NCBI GenBank assembly: GCA_036557365.1
Contig: DATBHR010000098.1
Coordinates: forward strand, 496,001-560,000
Origin: DATKHR01 sp036557365
GTDB lineage: Bacteria > Acidobacteriota > Vicinamibacteria > Vicinamibacterales > CAVVIG01
Direction: 5' to 3'
Length of the DNA: 64,000 bases
Shown here in pieces: positions 52,832 to 61,435 of the stretch (the stretch's first letter is position 1; each line of letters starts with the position of its first letter). The notes under the pieces are model-generated. The model saw only the letters and a program-made list of their open reading frames with translations, did not search any database and was not told the DNA's origin. Both the position numbers and the translations under genes were made by a program.

Positions 52832-54887
52832 TTGTCCGTCTGGCTGCGTCGGGCGCAACAGCGCCGGTGTTGCCGTTCAGGTATTTGTCGAACCAGTAGA
52901 CCTGCCAGTTCAAACTTTCCACCAGGTGCTTCGGCTCGCCGGTCCTGGTCAGGTTGTGGTTCTCGCGCGGGAAGAAAACGATCTCGCTGGTCACGCCGAA
53001 GTGGCGCAGCGCGCGGAACCACTGTTCGCCCTGCTCGATCGGGACGCGAAAATCGTTGTCGGAGTGCAGGATGAGCGTCGGCGTCTTCACGTTCTTCGCG
53101 TACTTGAGCGGCGATCGATCCCAGTAGAGCTCGAAGTTCTCGAAGATGTCGCCCTTGAAGTCCTCCGCGTGTCCGTACGCGCCGTCGCGCGTCCCATCGT
53201 CGCTCACGAAGTTCGAGATGCTGCGCAGCGTGACGGCCGCCTTGAACCGGTTCGTGTGGCTGACGATCCAGTTCGTCATGAAGCCGCCGTAGCTGCCGCC
53301 GGTCACACCGAGACGATCGCGATCGATCCACGGATACTTCGTGAGGGCGGCGTCGACGCCGTTCATGACGTCGATGTAGTCCTTCGCGCCCCAGTTTTCC
53401 TCGATGCCGCGCTCGAACTTCTCGCCGTAGCCGGTCGACCCGCGCGGATTCGAGAAGAAGACGGCCCAGCCATGGGCCGCGTACACCTGGAATTCGTGAT
53501 ACCAGTCGAATCCGAACTGACCCGCGGGTCCCCCGTGAATCGTCAGGATCATCGGATACTTGTGGCCCGCTTCCCAGCCGACCGGCTTCATGAAGAAGCC
53601 GTCGATGTCCCAGCCGTCCGCACCTTTGTAGGACAGCCGCTCGACCTGGACGAGATTCAGACGCGGCCACAGCGCCGCGTTGAGGTGCGTGAGCTGACGC
53701 GGATTGCTGCCGTCGAGATCCGCGACGTACAGATCGTCCATGTGCGTCGGATCGTTCATCGCGAACGCCAGCTTGCGCGCGTTCTCCGAGACGTCGAACA
53801 GGTGATAGGTCTTGTCGCCCGAGGTGACCGGCGCCGCGCGCCGCGCGTCGAGATCCACGCGGTACAGCTGCGCCGTTCCGTGATACCCCGTTTCGAAGTA
53901 CATCGCCTTGCCGCCCTCGGCCCAGCGGAGAGCCGACGGAATCAGGTCCACCCCGTCCGCCGCGAGCCGCGATTTCGCGCCGCCGGCGGATGGAACGAGC
54001 CAGATCTTCGGGTGCGACTTTTCAGGAACCGCGCTGACGAACGCAATCGTCTGCCCATCGGGCGACCAGCGCGGCGAGTTCTCGGCCGTCTCATGATCCG
54101 AGACGCGCGCGGGCGATCCGCCCGCCGCATCGACGACCCAGATGTCGGTGTTTCGTCCTTCGTCGAACGCCTTGCCGCTGCGATCCGACACGAACGCGAT
54201 CTTCCGTCCGTCAGGCGACCACTGCGGGTCGCTGTCGTTCCAGTCGTCGCCGGATGTCAGCGCCGTCGCGTGATCATCTGCGACCACGACGATCCAGAGG
54301 TGCGAGCGTTTGTCGTCGAACCATCCGGTGTCGTTGAACTTGTAATTCGAGTGCGTGTAGTGCCGGACGTCACTCGGCGACTTGCCATCGCGCGATTCGT
54401 CGCTCGGCCCGCTGCGGCTGACGACGACGAGCTTCGTGCCGTCGGGAGACCACTGGAAGCTCGACACACCGTTCGGCAGGTTCGTCAGCCTCCGCGGCTC
54501 GCCGCCGGTCAGCGGCAGCAGCCACACTTGCGTGCGCGCGGGGCCGTCGCCGTCGCCCTGCCGCGCGGAGAGGAACGCCAGCCCGCCGCCCTTCGGATTC
54601 CACCGCGGCGCGTTCGACGACTGGAGCGCGCTCGTCATCGCCACCGGCGCGCGCGATCCGTCCGCAGCCACGGTCCAGATCTGGCCGCGGCGCCGATTCT
54701 GCTTCTGATCAATCGTCGTCACGACGTACGCGATGGTCGCGCCGTCTGGTGAGAAGTGCGGATCGCCCAGCGCTTCGAACGCGAAGTAGTCTTCGGCAGT
54801 GACGCCGCGGGTTTGTGCGCTGGCGGCCGCGGCGATTGACGCCGCGACCAGCACCGCTGCGAATCGAACGAACCATTTCCTCTGCAT
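52818..54887 (-). CDS. Exported S9-family prolyl oligopeptidase-like peptidase
   Basis: About 689 residues. Signal peptide (AAVLVAASIAAAASA), an N-terminal propeller with PD40-type repeats (FSPDGATIAYV, WSPDGTKLVVV, WSPDGRKIAFVSDRSG), and a C-terminal alpha/beta hydrolase domain. The nucleophile is Ser532 in TGGSYGGF, the Asp is in HSDNDFRVP near 609, and the His in RENHNLT near 642. It probably cleaves short peptides in the periplasm. ATG 54887 is used because the signal peptide follows; it is 22 bases downstream of ku, so cotranscription is likely. Confidence 0.92.
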   Translation of the reverse strand: MQRKWFVRFAAVLVAASIAAAASAQTRGVTAEDYFAFEALGDPHFSPDGATIAYVVTTIDQKQNRRRGQIWTVAADGSRAPVAMTSALQSSNAPRWNPKGGGLAFLSARQGDGDGPARTQVWLLPLTGGEPRRLTNLPNGVSSFQWSPDGTKLVVVSRSGPSDESRDGKSPSDVRHYTHSNYKFNDTGWFDDKRSHLWIVVVADDHATALTSGDDWNDSDPQWSPDGRKIAFVSDRSGKAFDEGRNTDIWVVDAAGGSPARVSDHETAENSPRWSPDGQTIAFVSAVPEKSHPKIWLVPSAGGAKSRLAADGVDLIPSALRWAEGGKAMYFETGYHGTAQLYRVDLDARRAAPVTSGDKTYHLFDVSENARKLAFAMNDPTHMDDLYVADLDGSNPRQLTHLNAALWPRLNLVQVERLSYKGADGWDIDGFFMKPVGWEAGHKYPMILTIHGGPAGQFGFDWYHEFQVYAAHGWAVFFSNPRGSTGYGEKFERGIEENWGAKDYIDVMNGVDAALTKYPWIDRDRLGVTGGSYGGFMTNWIVSHTNRFKAAVTLRSISNFVSDDGTRDGAYGHAEDFKGDIFENFELYWDRSPLKYAKNVKTPTLILHSDNDFRVPIEQGEQWFRALRHFGVTSEIVFFPRENHNLTRTGEPKHLVESLNWQVYWFDKYLNGNTGAVAPDAARRTNTQN

Positions 54888-54909
54888 GATGATCTGCCTT
54901 CGGAGCACG

Positions 54910-55755
54910 CTACGCACGCTTGCGTTTCTGCGCGGTCGCGGCGGTGGCGCGCGGCGCGGCGGCTGCCTTCTTCTTGCCAGCGCTGATCGTATCGAGGCTC
55001 TTGCGCAGCGCTTCCATGAGGTTGACGACCTTCGGCGGCGCCTCGACCTCGGGCGCGATGATTTCGCGGCCCTCGATCTTGGCGTCGATGATTTCGCGCA
55101 GGCCGACCTGGTATTCGTCCTTGTAGGACTCGAAATCCAGCTCGCCTTCGAAGGTCGCCATCACCTGCTGCGCCAGCCGGACTTCCTGCGCATTCACCTT
55201 CTCCGGCATGTCGGCGAGCTCGTCGATGGCCTCCATGCTGCGGATCTCGTTCGCGTGACGCAGCGTGTACATGATGAGGCCCTTCTCGCGCGGCTGTACC
55301 TTGATCAAGTACTCGCGGCCGTAGAGCGCCACCTTGCCGATGCCCGCTTTCCCCTTCATGCCTTCACGGATGACCGCGAACGCTTCGCGCGCGACGGGAC
55401 CATCCGGCGCGAGGTAATATGGACGCTCGAGGTAAATCGGATCGATCTCCGTGTCCTCGGTGAACTTCTCGAGGTTGATGACGCGCGTCGATTCGACGCG
55501 CACCTTCTCGAGATCCTCGTCCTCCATGACGACGTAGCGGCCCTTTTCGAACTCGTAGCCCTTTACGATGTCGGTGTTCGCGACCTCGCGCTGGCAGTGA
55601 GGACACCATCGCTTCTGCTGGATGCGCGTCTGACATTCGGCATGCAGCTGGTTGAAGCTCAGCGTCGCGCCGGCGTCGGTCGCCGGAAAGACTTTGATCG
55701 GAATGTTGACGAGGCTGATCTTCAGATAACCCTTCCACGTCGGTCGTGCGGGCAT
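54910..55755 (-). CDS. ku: Non-homologous end-joining protein Ku
   Basis: About 281 residues. TWKGYLKISLVNIPIKVFPA is the classic bacterial Ku opening, with RIQQKRWCPHCQREV, GYEFEKGRYVVMEDEDLE and the LYGREYLIKVQPREKGL bridge segment. The C-terminus is a Lys/Arg/Ala-rich tail (KKKAAAAPRATAATAQKRKR) like those that aid DNA binding. It binds DNA double-strand ends and recruits LigD; no LigD gene is in the window. ATG 55755 is selected because GAGGTG is spaced correctly for it, while a GTG two codons earlier is part of that ribosome binding site. Confidence 0.94.
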   Translation of the reverse strand: MPARPTWKGYLKISLVNIPIKVFPATDAGATLSFNQLHAECQTRIQQKRWCPHCQREVANTDIVKGYEFEKGRYVVMEDEDLEKVRVESTRVINLEKFTEDTEIDPIYLERPYYLAPDGPVAREAFAVIREGMKGKAGIGKVALYGREYLIKVQPREKGLIMYTLRHANEIRSMEAIDELADMPEKVNAQEVRLAQQVMATFEGELDFESYKDEYQVGLREIIDAKIEGREIIAPEVEAPPKVVNLMEALRKSLDTISAGKKKAAAAPRATAATAQKRKRA

Positions 55756-55775
55756 AATCACCTCAAAAGACGATC

Positions 55776-55938
55776 AATCAATCAATTGCGGAATGCGGAT
55801 TGCGGAATGCGGATTGATTGGGGATGCGGAATGTGGATTGTGGATTGAATTGCCGATTGGGAGATCCGATCGTCAATGAATCCGCAATCCGTATTCGGCG
55901 GCTGAAATCCGCAATCCGCATTCCGCAATCCTCAATAC
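55776..55938. repeat. GCGGAATGCGGATT array forming an inverted repeat
   Basis: The left side is built from GCGGAATGCGGATT words and the right side from the complementary AATCCGCATTCCGC. A 20-bp segment at 55797-55816 is exactly inverted at 55912-55931, giving a 95-base loop. It lies between two co-directional minus-strand genes and encodes no protein. Confidence 0.82.
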
Positions 55939-56826
55939 TCACTTCTTGATGGGTCCTAGCTTTTCGTCCACCTTGACCTGGAACTGCCGGAAGCGCCCGT
56001 AGGTCGCGAACCCGTCGACCACGGACCGGTCCCTCAGTCGATCGTAGCGCTCGCGCATCTCGAGGGGGACCAGCAAGTCCAGCACCGGGTCGGACTGATA
56101 GTTGACCGTGATCGTGCCACGGATCTGGTGGTTTTCGAGCACGAGTTCGCTCATGAGGACGCGACCCGTGTCCGGCTCGATCCAGAAGCGGCCGTGGGCC
56201 GGCAGATCGCGCAGGTTGGTCGTCCGGATCATCGTGTTGGCCGTGCGCTCGTGGTATTCGATCGCCCACACCTCGGTCCCGAGCCTAAAATGGCCGGGCG
56301 GCGCCGGCGATTCCTGCGTCATCTCGTGCGGCTCGCCGTCGCGGGCCCGCGTGAACTTGAACCGCGGCTGGTTCCTGGTTTCGAGGAAGAGCAGCGGCAG
56401 GAGCGGAGCGTTGATGGTCCTCGTCACCGATCCGATGTTGTATCTGGCGCTTTCCTGCAGGATCGCCGAGACCTGCTCGTGGACTGATTCGACCGGATCG
56501 ATGAACAGCTTCATCAGCCGCTCCCGACGATCGCGCACGGCGCTGCCGTCCACTTCGTACACGTCGCGAAACGCCATCCAGTCCTCGGCGCCGACCGGCT
56601 TCACGAGCAGCAGGTCGGACCGCAGGCGCCGCTCCAGGTTCATCGACAGCGGATAGCCCTTCGGAAAGTGCACCTCCTGCACGTACTGCTCTTCGGCGAC
56701 GATGCCCGACAGGCGTTGTTCGAAGAGCGCGACGTAGGCGGCAGTGCGCGCGAGCACGTCGCCAAGCGCCCGCTGATCCGACACGGATCCAGAGACCGTC
56801 GCCGCAATCAGAATGGCCACGATCAT
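55939..56826 (-). CDS. Exported protein of an unrecognised family, tandem copy 2
   Basis: 295 residues. A short hydrophobic N-terminus (MIVAILIAATVSGSVS) may be a signal peptide. Shared with its upstream neighbour are GIVAEEQYVQEV, LRSDLLLV, FRDVYEVDG, VRDRRERLMKLF, ESARYNIG and the C-terminal YGRFRQFQVKVDEKL. No known catalytic motif was recognised. ATG 56826 overlaps the stop of the first copy as ATGA, so the pair is coupled. The two are probably periplasmic and may form a heteromer (inference). Function unknown. Confidence 0.75.
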   Translation of the reverse strand: MIVAILIAATVSGSVSDQRALGDVLARTAAYVALFEQRLSGIVAEEQYVQEVHFPKGYPLSMNLERRLRSDLLLVKPVGAEDWMAFRDVYEVDGSAVRDRRERLMKLFIDPVESVHEQVSAILQESARYNIGSVTRTINAPLLPLLFLETRNQPRFKFTRARDGEPHEMTQESPAPPGHFRLGTEVWAIEYHERTANTMIRTTNLRDLPAHGRFWIEPDTGRVLMSELVLENHQIRGTITVNYQSDPVLDLLVPLEMRERYDRLRDRSVVDGFATYGRFRQFQVKVDEKLGPIKK

Positions 56827-57680
56827 TTCTTGACCTTCTCGTCCACGTTGACGGAGTACCGGCGGAACTTCGCGTACACCGCGCGGCCTTCGACGACCGA
56901 TCCGTTCTGGCTGCTGTACTTTTCGCGCATTTCGTGCGGCACCAGCATGCCGGCGAGCGCGGGCTCCGCGCCGTAGGTCACATCAATCTGTGCGTGGACC
57001 TTGTCGCCCTCGATGTAGAGCGTGCTGGCGAGGACTCGACCCGTCTCGCGCTCGACCGCGAAACGTCCCCGCGAGGGAATCGGCTGATCGTTCGTCGTGC
57101 GGACCAGCGTCTGCGTCCGCTCCTCGCGGAACTCGAGGTCGACGATCGCATTCCGCTTCTTGCCAAGTGAAAACCGGAACCACGGAAACTCGGCCGTCTC
57201 GAATACGCTCAGCGCGACGACGGGCAGGTTCATGTTCCGATTGATGCCGCCGATGTTGTAGCGCGCGCTCGCGGTCCTGATGTCCTCGATCTGCTGATGA
57301 GCCGTTGGCGACGGCGTCAGGAACAGCTTGGCCAGCCGCTCTTCGCGATCGCGCACCGGCTTGCCGTCGACTTCGAACACGTCCCGGAACTGCAGCCAGC
57401 GGTCGCCCGCGGGCGCGCGGACGAGCAGCATGTCCGATCGCAGCTCGCGGCGCTCCGGCGCGGTTTCGACGGCGAGGCCGCGCACGTCGGTTCGCGCCCG
57501 GCCGCGGACTTCCTGGCGATAGGTTTCCTCGGCGACGACGCCGACGAAGTCGTGCGTGTAGGCCGCGACGTAGTCGGTGACCTTGTCGAGCAGCTCGTCC
57601 AGTTCGGATGAGGCAGGGGCCTGTGCCGTCGGCAGGGCCGCGGCGACCGCGAGCGCGAGCAGCAGCTGATGGCGGACCAT
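56823..57680 (-). CDS. Exported protein of an unrecognised family, tandem copy 1
   Basis: 285 residues with a signal peptide (QLLLALAVAAALPTAQA). Motifs shared with the adjacent paralogue: GVVAEETYRQEV, LRSDMLLV, FRDVFEVDG, VRDREERLAKLF, ASARYNIG and YAKFRRYSVNVDEKV. Overall identity looks moderate, so the duplication is not recent. The regularity of charged strands suggests a beta-rich fold; no function is proposed. ATG 57680 is chosen because the signal peptide follows. It is divergent from the DUF3500 gene (93 bases). Confidence 0.75.
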   Translation of the reverse strand: MVRHQLLLALAVAAALPTAQAPASSELDELLDKVTDYVAAYTHDFVGVVAEETYRQEVRGRARTDVRGLAVETAPERRELRSDMLLVRAPAGDRWLQFRDVFEVDGKPVRDREERLAKLFLTPSPTAHQQIEDIRTASARYNIGGINRNMNLPVVALSVFETAEFPWFRFSLGKKRNAIVDLEFREERTQTLVRTTNDQPIPSRGRFAVERETGRVLASTLYIEGDKVHAQIDVTYGAEPALAGMLVPHEMREKYSSQNGSVVEGRAVYAKFRRYSVNVDEKVKK

Positions 57681-57773
57681 GCTCCGTCGCTGATCCTGCT
57701 CCGCCACGATCGTACGGTCAAGGGCGCCGGCCGGCCGCGTGAAACGCGCTAAGATGCGCCCGGAGGAGACGCC

Positions 57774-58850
57774 ATGGCTGGACTGACCTCACGACGCGTC
57801 GCGGCGGCCGCGGGCCTGATTGTCCTCTGCGCCGCGGGCTCGATCGTCGGCGCCGAACGCTCGTCGTCGGTAATGGCGTCATCGGCGACGAAATTTCTCG
57901 CCAGCTTGAATCCCGAGCAGCGGCAGAAAGCGTCGTTCGCCGCCGATTCGGACGAGCGTCTTCGCTGGCACTTCATCCCGACCGAGACGTTTCCGCGCAA
58001 GGGCCTCACGATCGGCGAGATGAACGATGCGCAGCGCGCCGCCGCGCACGATCTGCTGAAGGCGGGACTGAGCCAGCGCGGTTACCTCACGGCAACGTCC
58101 ATCATGGATCTCGAGACCGTCCTCGGCGCGCTCGAGGCGTCCGAGCGGGCGGCCGCACCGCAGCCGCCGCGCAACGCGCCGCTCGTGCGCGACCCCGGAC
58201 GCTACTTCGTCTCAGTGTTCGGCACGCCGTCGACGAAAGCCACGTGGGGCTGGCGCGTCGAAGGCCATCACGTCTCGCTGCACTTCACGATCGTCAACGG
58301 CACGATGGTGGCCTCGTCGCCGACGTTCTTCGGATCGAATCCCGCCGAGGTCCGACAGGGGCCGAAGAAGGGTTTGCGGATTCTGGGCGCCGAAGAGGAC
58401 GCCGCGCGGGCCCTGCTCGATTCGCTCGACGCCGATCAGAAACAGAAAGCGATTCTCGACAAGGTTGCACCGAACGACATGGTGACGATGGCGAACGTCG
58501 ACATCAAGCCGCTCGATCCGATCGGTCTGCAGGTCGGTGCGCTGAAGCCGAACCAGCGCGAGCTGTTCATGAAGCTGCTCGACGTCTACACCGGCTACAT
58601 GCCCACCGATATCGCGTCCGACCGTATGGACCGCGTCAAGAAGGCGGGCATCGAGAAGATCGGCTTCGCGTGGGCGGGCGAGACCGAACGTGGAAGGAAG
58701 CACTACTACCGCGTCCAGGGACCGACGTTCCTCATCGAGTACGACAACACGCAGAACGACGGCAACCACATTCATTCCGTCTGGCGGGACTTCAACGGCG
58801 ACTTCGGCCGCGATCTGCTGCGCGAGCACTTGAGGGGGACGCCTCACTAG
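57774..58850 (+). CDS. DUF3500-family exported protein
   Basis: 358 residues. A signal peptide (AAAAGLIVLCAAGSIVGA) and the DUF3500 pattern: FLASLNPEQRQKASFAADSDERLRWHFIP, ALEASERAAA, RDPGRYFVSVFGTP, GWRVEGHHVSLHFTIVNG and near the end FLIEYDNTQNDGNHIHSVWR. The His/Asp content (GHHVSLH, DGNHIH) hints at metal binding, but the family's function is not established. ATG 57774 has GGAGACGCC immediately upstream. A repeat array follows the stop. Confidence 0.88.
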   Translation: MAGLTSRRVAAAAGLIVLCAAGSIVGAERSSSVMASSATKFLASLNPEQRQKASFAADSDERLRWHFIPTETFPRKGLTIGEMNDAQRAAAHDLLKAGLSQRGYLTATSIMDLETVLGALEASERAAAPQPPRNAPLVRDPGRYFVSVFGTPSTKATWGWRVEGHHVSLHFTIVNGTMVASSPTFFGSNPAEVRQGPKKGLRILGAEEDAARALLDSLDADQKQKAILDKVAPNDMVTMANVDIKPLDPIGLQVGALKPNQRELFMKLLDVYTGYMPTDIASDRMDRVKKAGIEKIGFAWAGETERGRKHYYRVQGPTFLIEYDNTQNDGNHIHSVWRDFNGDFGRDLLREHLRGTPH

Positions 58851-58859
58851 CGACCTGCA

Positions 58860-58920
58860 GGGGCGCAGAAATGCAGAAATGCAGAAATGCAAGAATGCAG
58901 GAATGCAGGAATGCAAAACG
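58860..58920. repeat. Left arm of the inverted repeat around the four-helix-bundle gene
   Basis: Tandem words GCAGAAAT (three) and GCAGGAAT (two). Positions 58893-58915 are the exact reverse complement of 59452-59474 (23 bp). The arms lie about 540 bases apart and enclose one frameshifted gene. Confidence 0.88.
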
Positions 58921-59031
58921 TGAGGTGGCCCGTTCAGGTGGCGTGGTGAAAGAGTGCGTACTTGGACGGGCCAAGTCGCCTGGATCCCTTACTACTCTGG
59001 TGGCACGCTTGATGAACCGGCGGTCGCATCA

Positions 59032-59410
59032 GTGGCGCGCGATCTCGACGATCGAATTTTCCGCTTTGTCTGTCGTATAGTGGATCTCTTCGAGATGCTT
59101 CACGCGCGCGGCGGGGCGGCCGGTGTGATTGGATACCAGCTACTGGGTTCAGGTACGTCCATCGGAGCGAACTACGAGGAGGCAGCTGCCGGCCAAAGCA
59201 AGGCGGACTTCATCGCCAAGCTCGCGACCTCACGGAAAGAGTGCCGTGAGACGCTTTTCTGGCTTCGCCTGATCGCTGCGGAAGCGCTTGCTCGACCCCG
59301 CACAGATTGCCGACGACATCTCCGAAGCGCGCCAGTTGACGGCGATCCTGCGCACAATCATCCAACGGGCGCGATCGAATCCATCACGCGGACAGTCGCC
59401 AGCTCCTTAG
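59032..59410 (+). pseudogene. Frameshifted four-helix-bundle (23S rRNA IVP/Avd-like) gene
   Basis: GTG 59032 opens MARDLDDRIFRFVCRIVDLFEML and continues through GYQLLGSGTSIGANYEEAAA and RKECRETLFWLRLIAAE, all typical of the small four-helix-bundle family related to 23S rRNA intervening-sequence proteins and Avd. At about 59281 the reading frame leaves homology; in the +1 frame the sequence continues as KRLLDPAQIADDISEARQLT and AILRTIIQRARSN to a TAG at 59408-59410, which completes the fourth helix. A one-base change is therefore needed to make a full protein of about 125 residues. It is probably a recent pseudogene, or possibly a sequencing error or programmed shift. Confidence 0.8.
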
Positions 59411-59427
59411 CTCGTCGTCGCGCTATT

Positions 59428-59488
59428 TCGCATTTGCGCATTCTTCGTTTTTGCATTCCTGCATTCCTGCATTCGTGCATTTTCTTCA
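59428..59488. repeat. Right arm of the inverted repeat around the four-helix-bundle gene
   Basis: Tandem words TGCATTCC and TGCATTCG, the complement of the left arm words; 59452-59474 pairs exactly with 58893-58915. The array ends at the stop codon of the convergent dehydrogenase gene. Confidence 0.88.
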
Positions 59489-60547
59489 CCCAGCAATCGC
59501 CGCAGTAATCGCCGCTGCCACGTCCTGCGTCGTCGCGCTGCCGCCCAGATCCGGCGTCCTGACCTGCCCACCGGCGACGACGCGCTCGATGGCGCCGACG
59601 ATCTTGTCGTGCAGATCGCGATGGCCGAGATGGCCGACCATCAGCGCCGCCGCCCAGATCGCGCCGATCGGATTCGCGATGCCCTTGCCGGCGATGTCCG
59701 GCGCGGAGCCGTGAATCGGCTCGAACATCGACGGGAACGTCCGCTCCGGGTTGATGTTCGCGCCCGGTGCGATGCCGAGGCTGCCCGAAATGGCGGAGCC
59801 GACGTCCGTGAGGATGTCGCCGAAGAGATTCGACGTCACCATGACGTCGAGCGTCTGCGGGTGCGTGATCATGCGCGCGGCCAGCGCGTCGACGTGGTAC
59901 TTGCGATAGTCGACGTCGGGATAGTCGGCGCGCACCGCGTCCGCCACCTCGTCCCAGAGTGTCATCGCGTGCGTCAGCGCGTTCGACTTCGTCGCGCTCG
60001 CGAGAAGCCGCCGCGGCCGCGTCCGCGCGAGCTCGAACCCGAACCGCAGGATGCGTTCGATCCCCGCGCGCGTGAAGACGCCGACCTGCTGCGCAACCTC
60101 GCGCGGCGTGCCTCGATGAATCCGGCCGCCGACGCCTGAGTATTCGCCTTCGGAATTCTCGCGCACGCAGATCATGTCGATGTCGGCTGGTCCGCGGCCG
60201 CCGAGCGGGGAGGACAATCCGTTGAGCAGGCGCATCGGCCGCAGGTTGACGTACTGATCGAAGCGTTGGCGGATCGCGAGGATCATCGCCGCCGACACGC
60301 CATCCGGCACGCCAGGCGATCCGATCGCGCCGAGATAGATGGCGTCGTACTTCGCGAGCTGCTCGAACGCGTCCTCCGGCATCATGCGCCCGTGCGCCCG
60401 ATAGAAGTCGCTGCCCCAGTCGAGTTCCGTGAACGACAGCGATATGCTCGTCCCGCGCACCGACGCCTGCAGCGCCGCAACCCCCGCCGGAACGACCTCA
60501 CGCCCGATGCCGTCTCCGGCAATCACCGCAATCCGATAACCACCCAT
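59486..60547 (-). CDS. Isocitrate/isopropylmalate dehydrogenase family, tartrate/D-malate type
   Basis: 353 residues. IAVIAGDGIGREVVPAGV is the family opening; VRENSEGEYSGVGGR is the substrate loop of the tartrate/D-malate dehydrogenase subgroup; DILTDVGSAISGSLGIAPGANIN carries the metal-binding aspartates, and MFEPIHGSAPDIAGKGIANPIGAI the NAD site. It oxidatively decarboxylates a 2-hydroxy-dicarboxylic acid. It follows an SDR and a symporter gene on the same strand, which suggests a small catabolic unit. Isopropylmalate dehydrogenase (LeuB) is less likely because of the substrate loop. Confidence 0.88.
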   Translation of the reverse strand: MGGYRIAVIAGDGIGREVVPAGVAALQASVRGTSISLSFTELDWGSDFYRAHGRMMPEDAFEQLAKYDAIYLGAIGSPGVPDGVSAAMILAIRQRFDQYVNLRPMRLLNGLSSPLGGRGPADIDMICVRENSEGEYSGVGGRIHRGTPREVAQQVGVFTRAGIERILRFGFELARTRPRRLLASATKSNALTHAMTLWDEVADAVRADYPDVDYRKYHVDALAARMITHPQTLDVMVTSNLFGDILTDVGSAISGSLGIAPGANINPERTFPSMFEPIHGSAPDIAGKGIANPIGAIWAAALMVGHLGHRDLHDKIVGAIERVVAGGQVRTPDLGGSATTQDVAAAITAAIAG

Positions 60548-60559
60548 CGCATCCCCCGC

Positions 60560-60660
60560 TGATCAATTCACGATCGAAATCGACAATCAAATCCGCAATG
60601 GTCCAAGCCGCAATCAACCATTCGAACCAATCCGCAATCCTCAATCCGCAATCCTCAATT
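60560..60660. repeat. AATCCGCAATCCTC-type repeat between co-directional genes
   Basis: AATCCGCAATCCTC occurs twice in tandem near 60629-60658, preceded by degenerate copies (AATCCGCAATGG, AGCCGCAATC). The word is shared with the array at 55905-55936. It follows the SDR gene and precedes the dehydrogenase start; nothing coding was seen. Confidence 0.7.
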
Positions 60661-61435
60661 ACATGGGTGGCACAAACCGGCCGTCAATCGCGGTCCATCC
60701 GGCATCCGCGTAGAGAATCGTCCCGGTCACGTAGCTCGCGGCGTCCGATGCGAGGAAAAGCGTCGGGCCGACCATCTCGTCGGCCCGCGCCCATCGGCCG
60801 AATGCGTTCTTGTTTGCGTACGCCTGATACCACTCTGCGTGCGCCTTGATCGGCGCGGTCAGCGGCGTTTCTACGACACCCGGGCCGATCGCGTTTACGC
60901 GCACGCCGTGGCTGCCGAACTCCGCAGCTGCCGTCCGCACCAACTGGACGATGCCGGCCTTCGTCATCGCGTAAACAGACTGACCGGGTTCGACGACCAG
61001 CGATCGGATCGAGGAGAAGATGACGATGCTGCCGCTGCGCTGCACGGTCATGATGCGGCCCGCAGCCTGCAGCACGTGGAACGTCCCCTTGAGGTTTACT
61101 TCGACGACGCGATCGAATTCCTCGGGCTGATAGGCGAGGATCGTCTTCCGCACGTTGATGCTTGGCGTGCAGACGACGATGTCGAGGCGCCCGCGATCGC
61201 GCACGATCGCGTCGAAGGCCGCTGCGACCGAGCGGCCGTCGCGGATGTCGAGCGCCGCCGCGCCCGCGCCCTCGATCGCCGCCGCGACGCGTGCGGCCGC
61301 GGTTTCGTTGGCGTCCAGCACGGTGACGCTCGCGCCCATCGCGGCCGCACCTTTGACGACCGCCTCGCCAATTCCGGATCCGCCGCCAATCACCGCGGCG
61401 ACCTTGCCGCTCAGATCAAACAGCCGCCTGTCCAC
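60659..61435 (-). CDS. Short-chain dehydrogenase/reductase
   Basis: 258 residues. GKVAAVIGGGSGIGEAV is the nucleotide-binding loop (the usual TG is IG here), DIRDG the acidic adenine contact, VIFSSIRS the catalytic-serine strand, and YAMTK the active-site Tyr/Lys pair. The C-terminal LFLASDAASYVTGTILYADAGW is typical of classical SDRs. It probably oxidises a sugar or hydroxy-acid in the same pathway as the downstream dehydrogenase. GTG 61435 overlaps the symporter 3' end by 20 bases. Confidence 0.88.
   Translation of the reverse strand: MDRRLFDLSGKVAAVIGGGSGIGEAVVKGAAAMGASVTVLDANETAAARVAAAIEGAGAAALDIRDGRSVAAAFDAIVRDRGRLDIVVCTPSINVRKTILAYQPEEFDRVVEVNLKGTFHVLQAAGRIMTVQRSGSIVIFSSIRSLVVEPGQSVYAMTKAGIVQLVRTAAAEFGSHGVRVNAIGPGVVETPLTAPIKAHAEWYQAYANKNAFGRWARADEMVGPTLFLASDAASYVTGTILYADAGWTAIDGRFVPPM

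Noticed and set aside
54910..55755. Ku as part of a local two-gene NHEJ operon
   Set aside because: The next gene downstream is an S9 peptidase and no LigD-type ligase occurs in the window.
58893..59474. Diversity-generating retroelement around the Avd-like gene
   Set aside because: No reverse transcriptase, template repeat or variable repeat was seen near it; only the four-helix-bundle gene is present.
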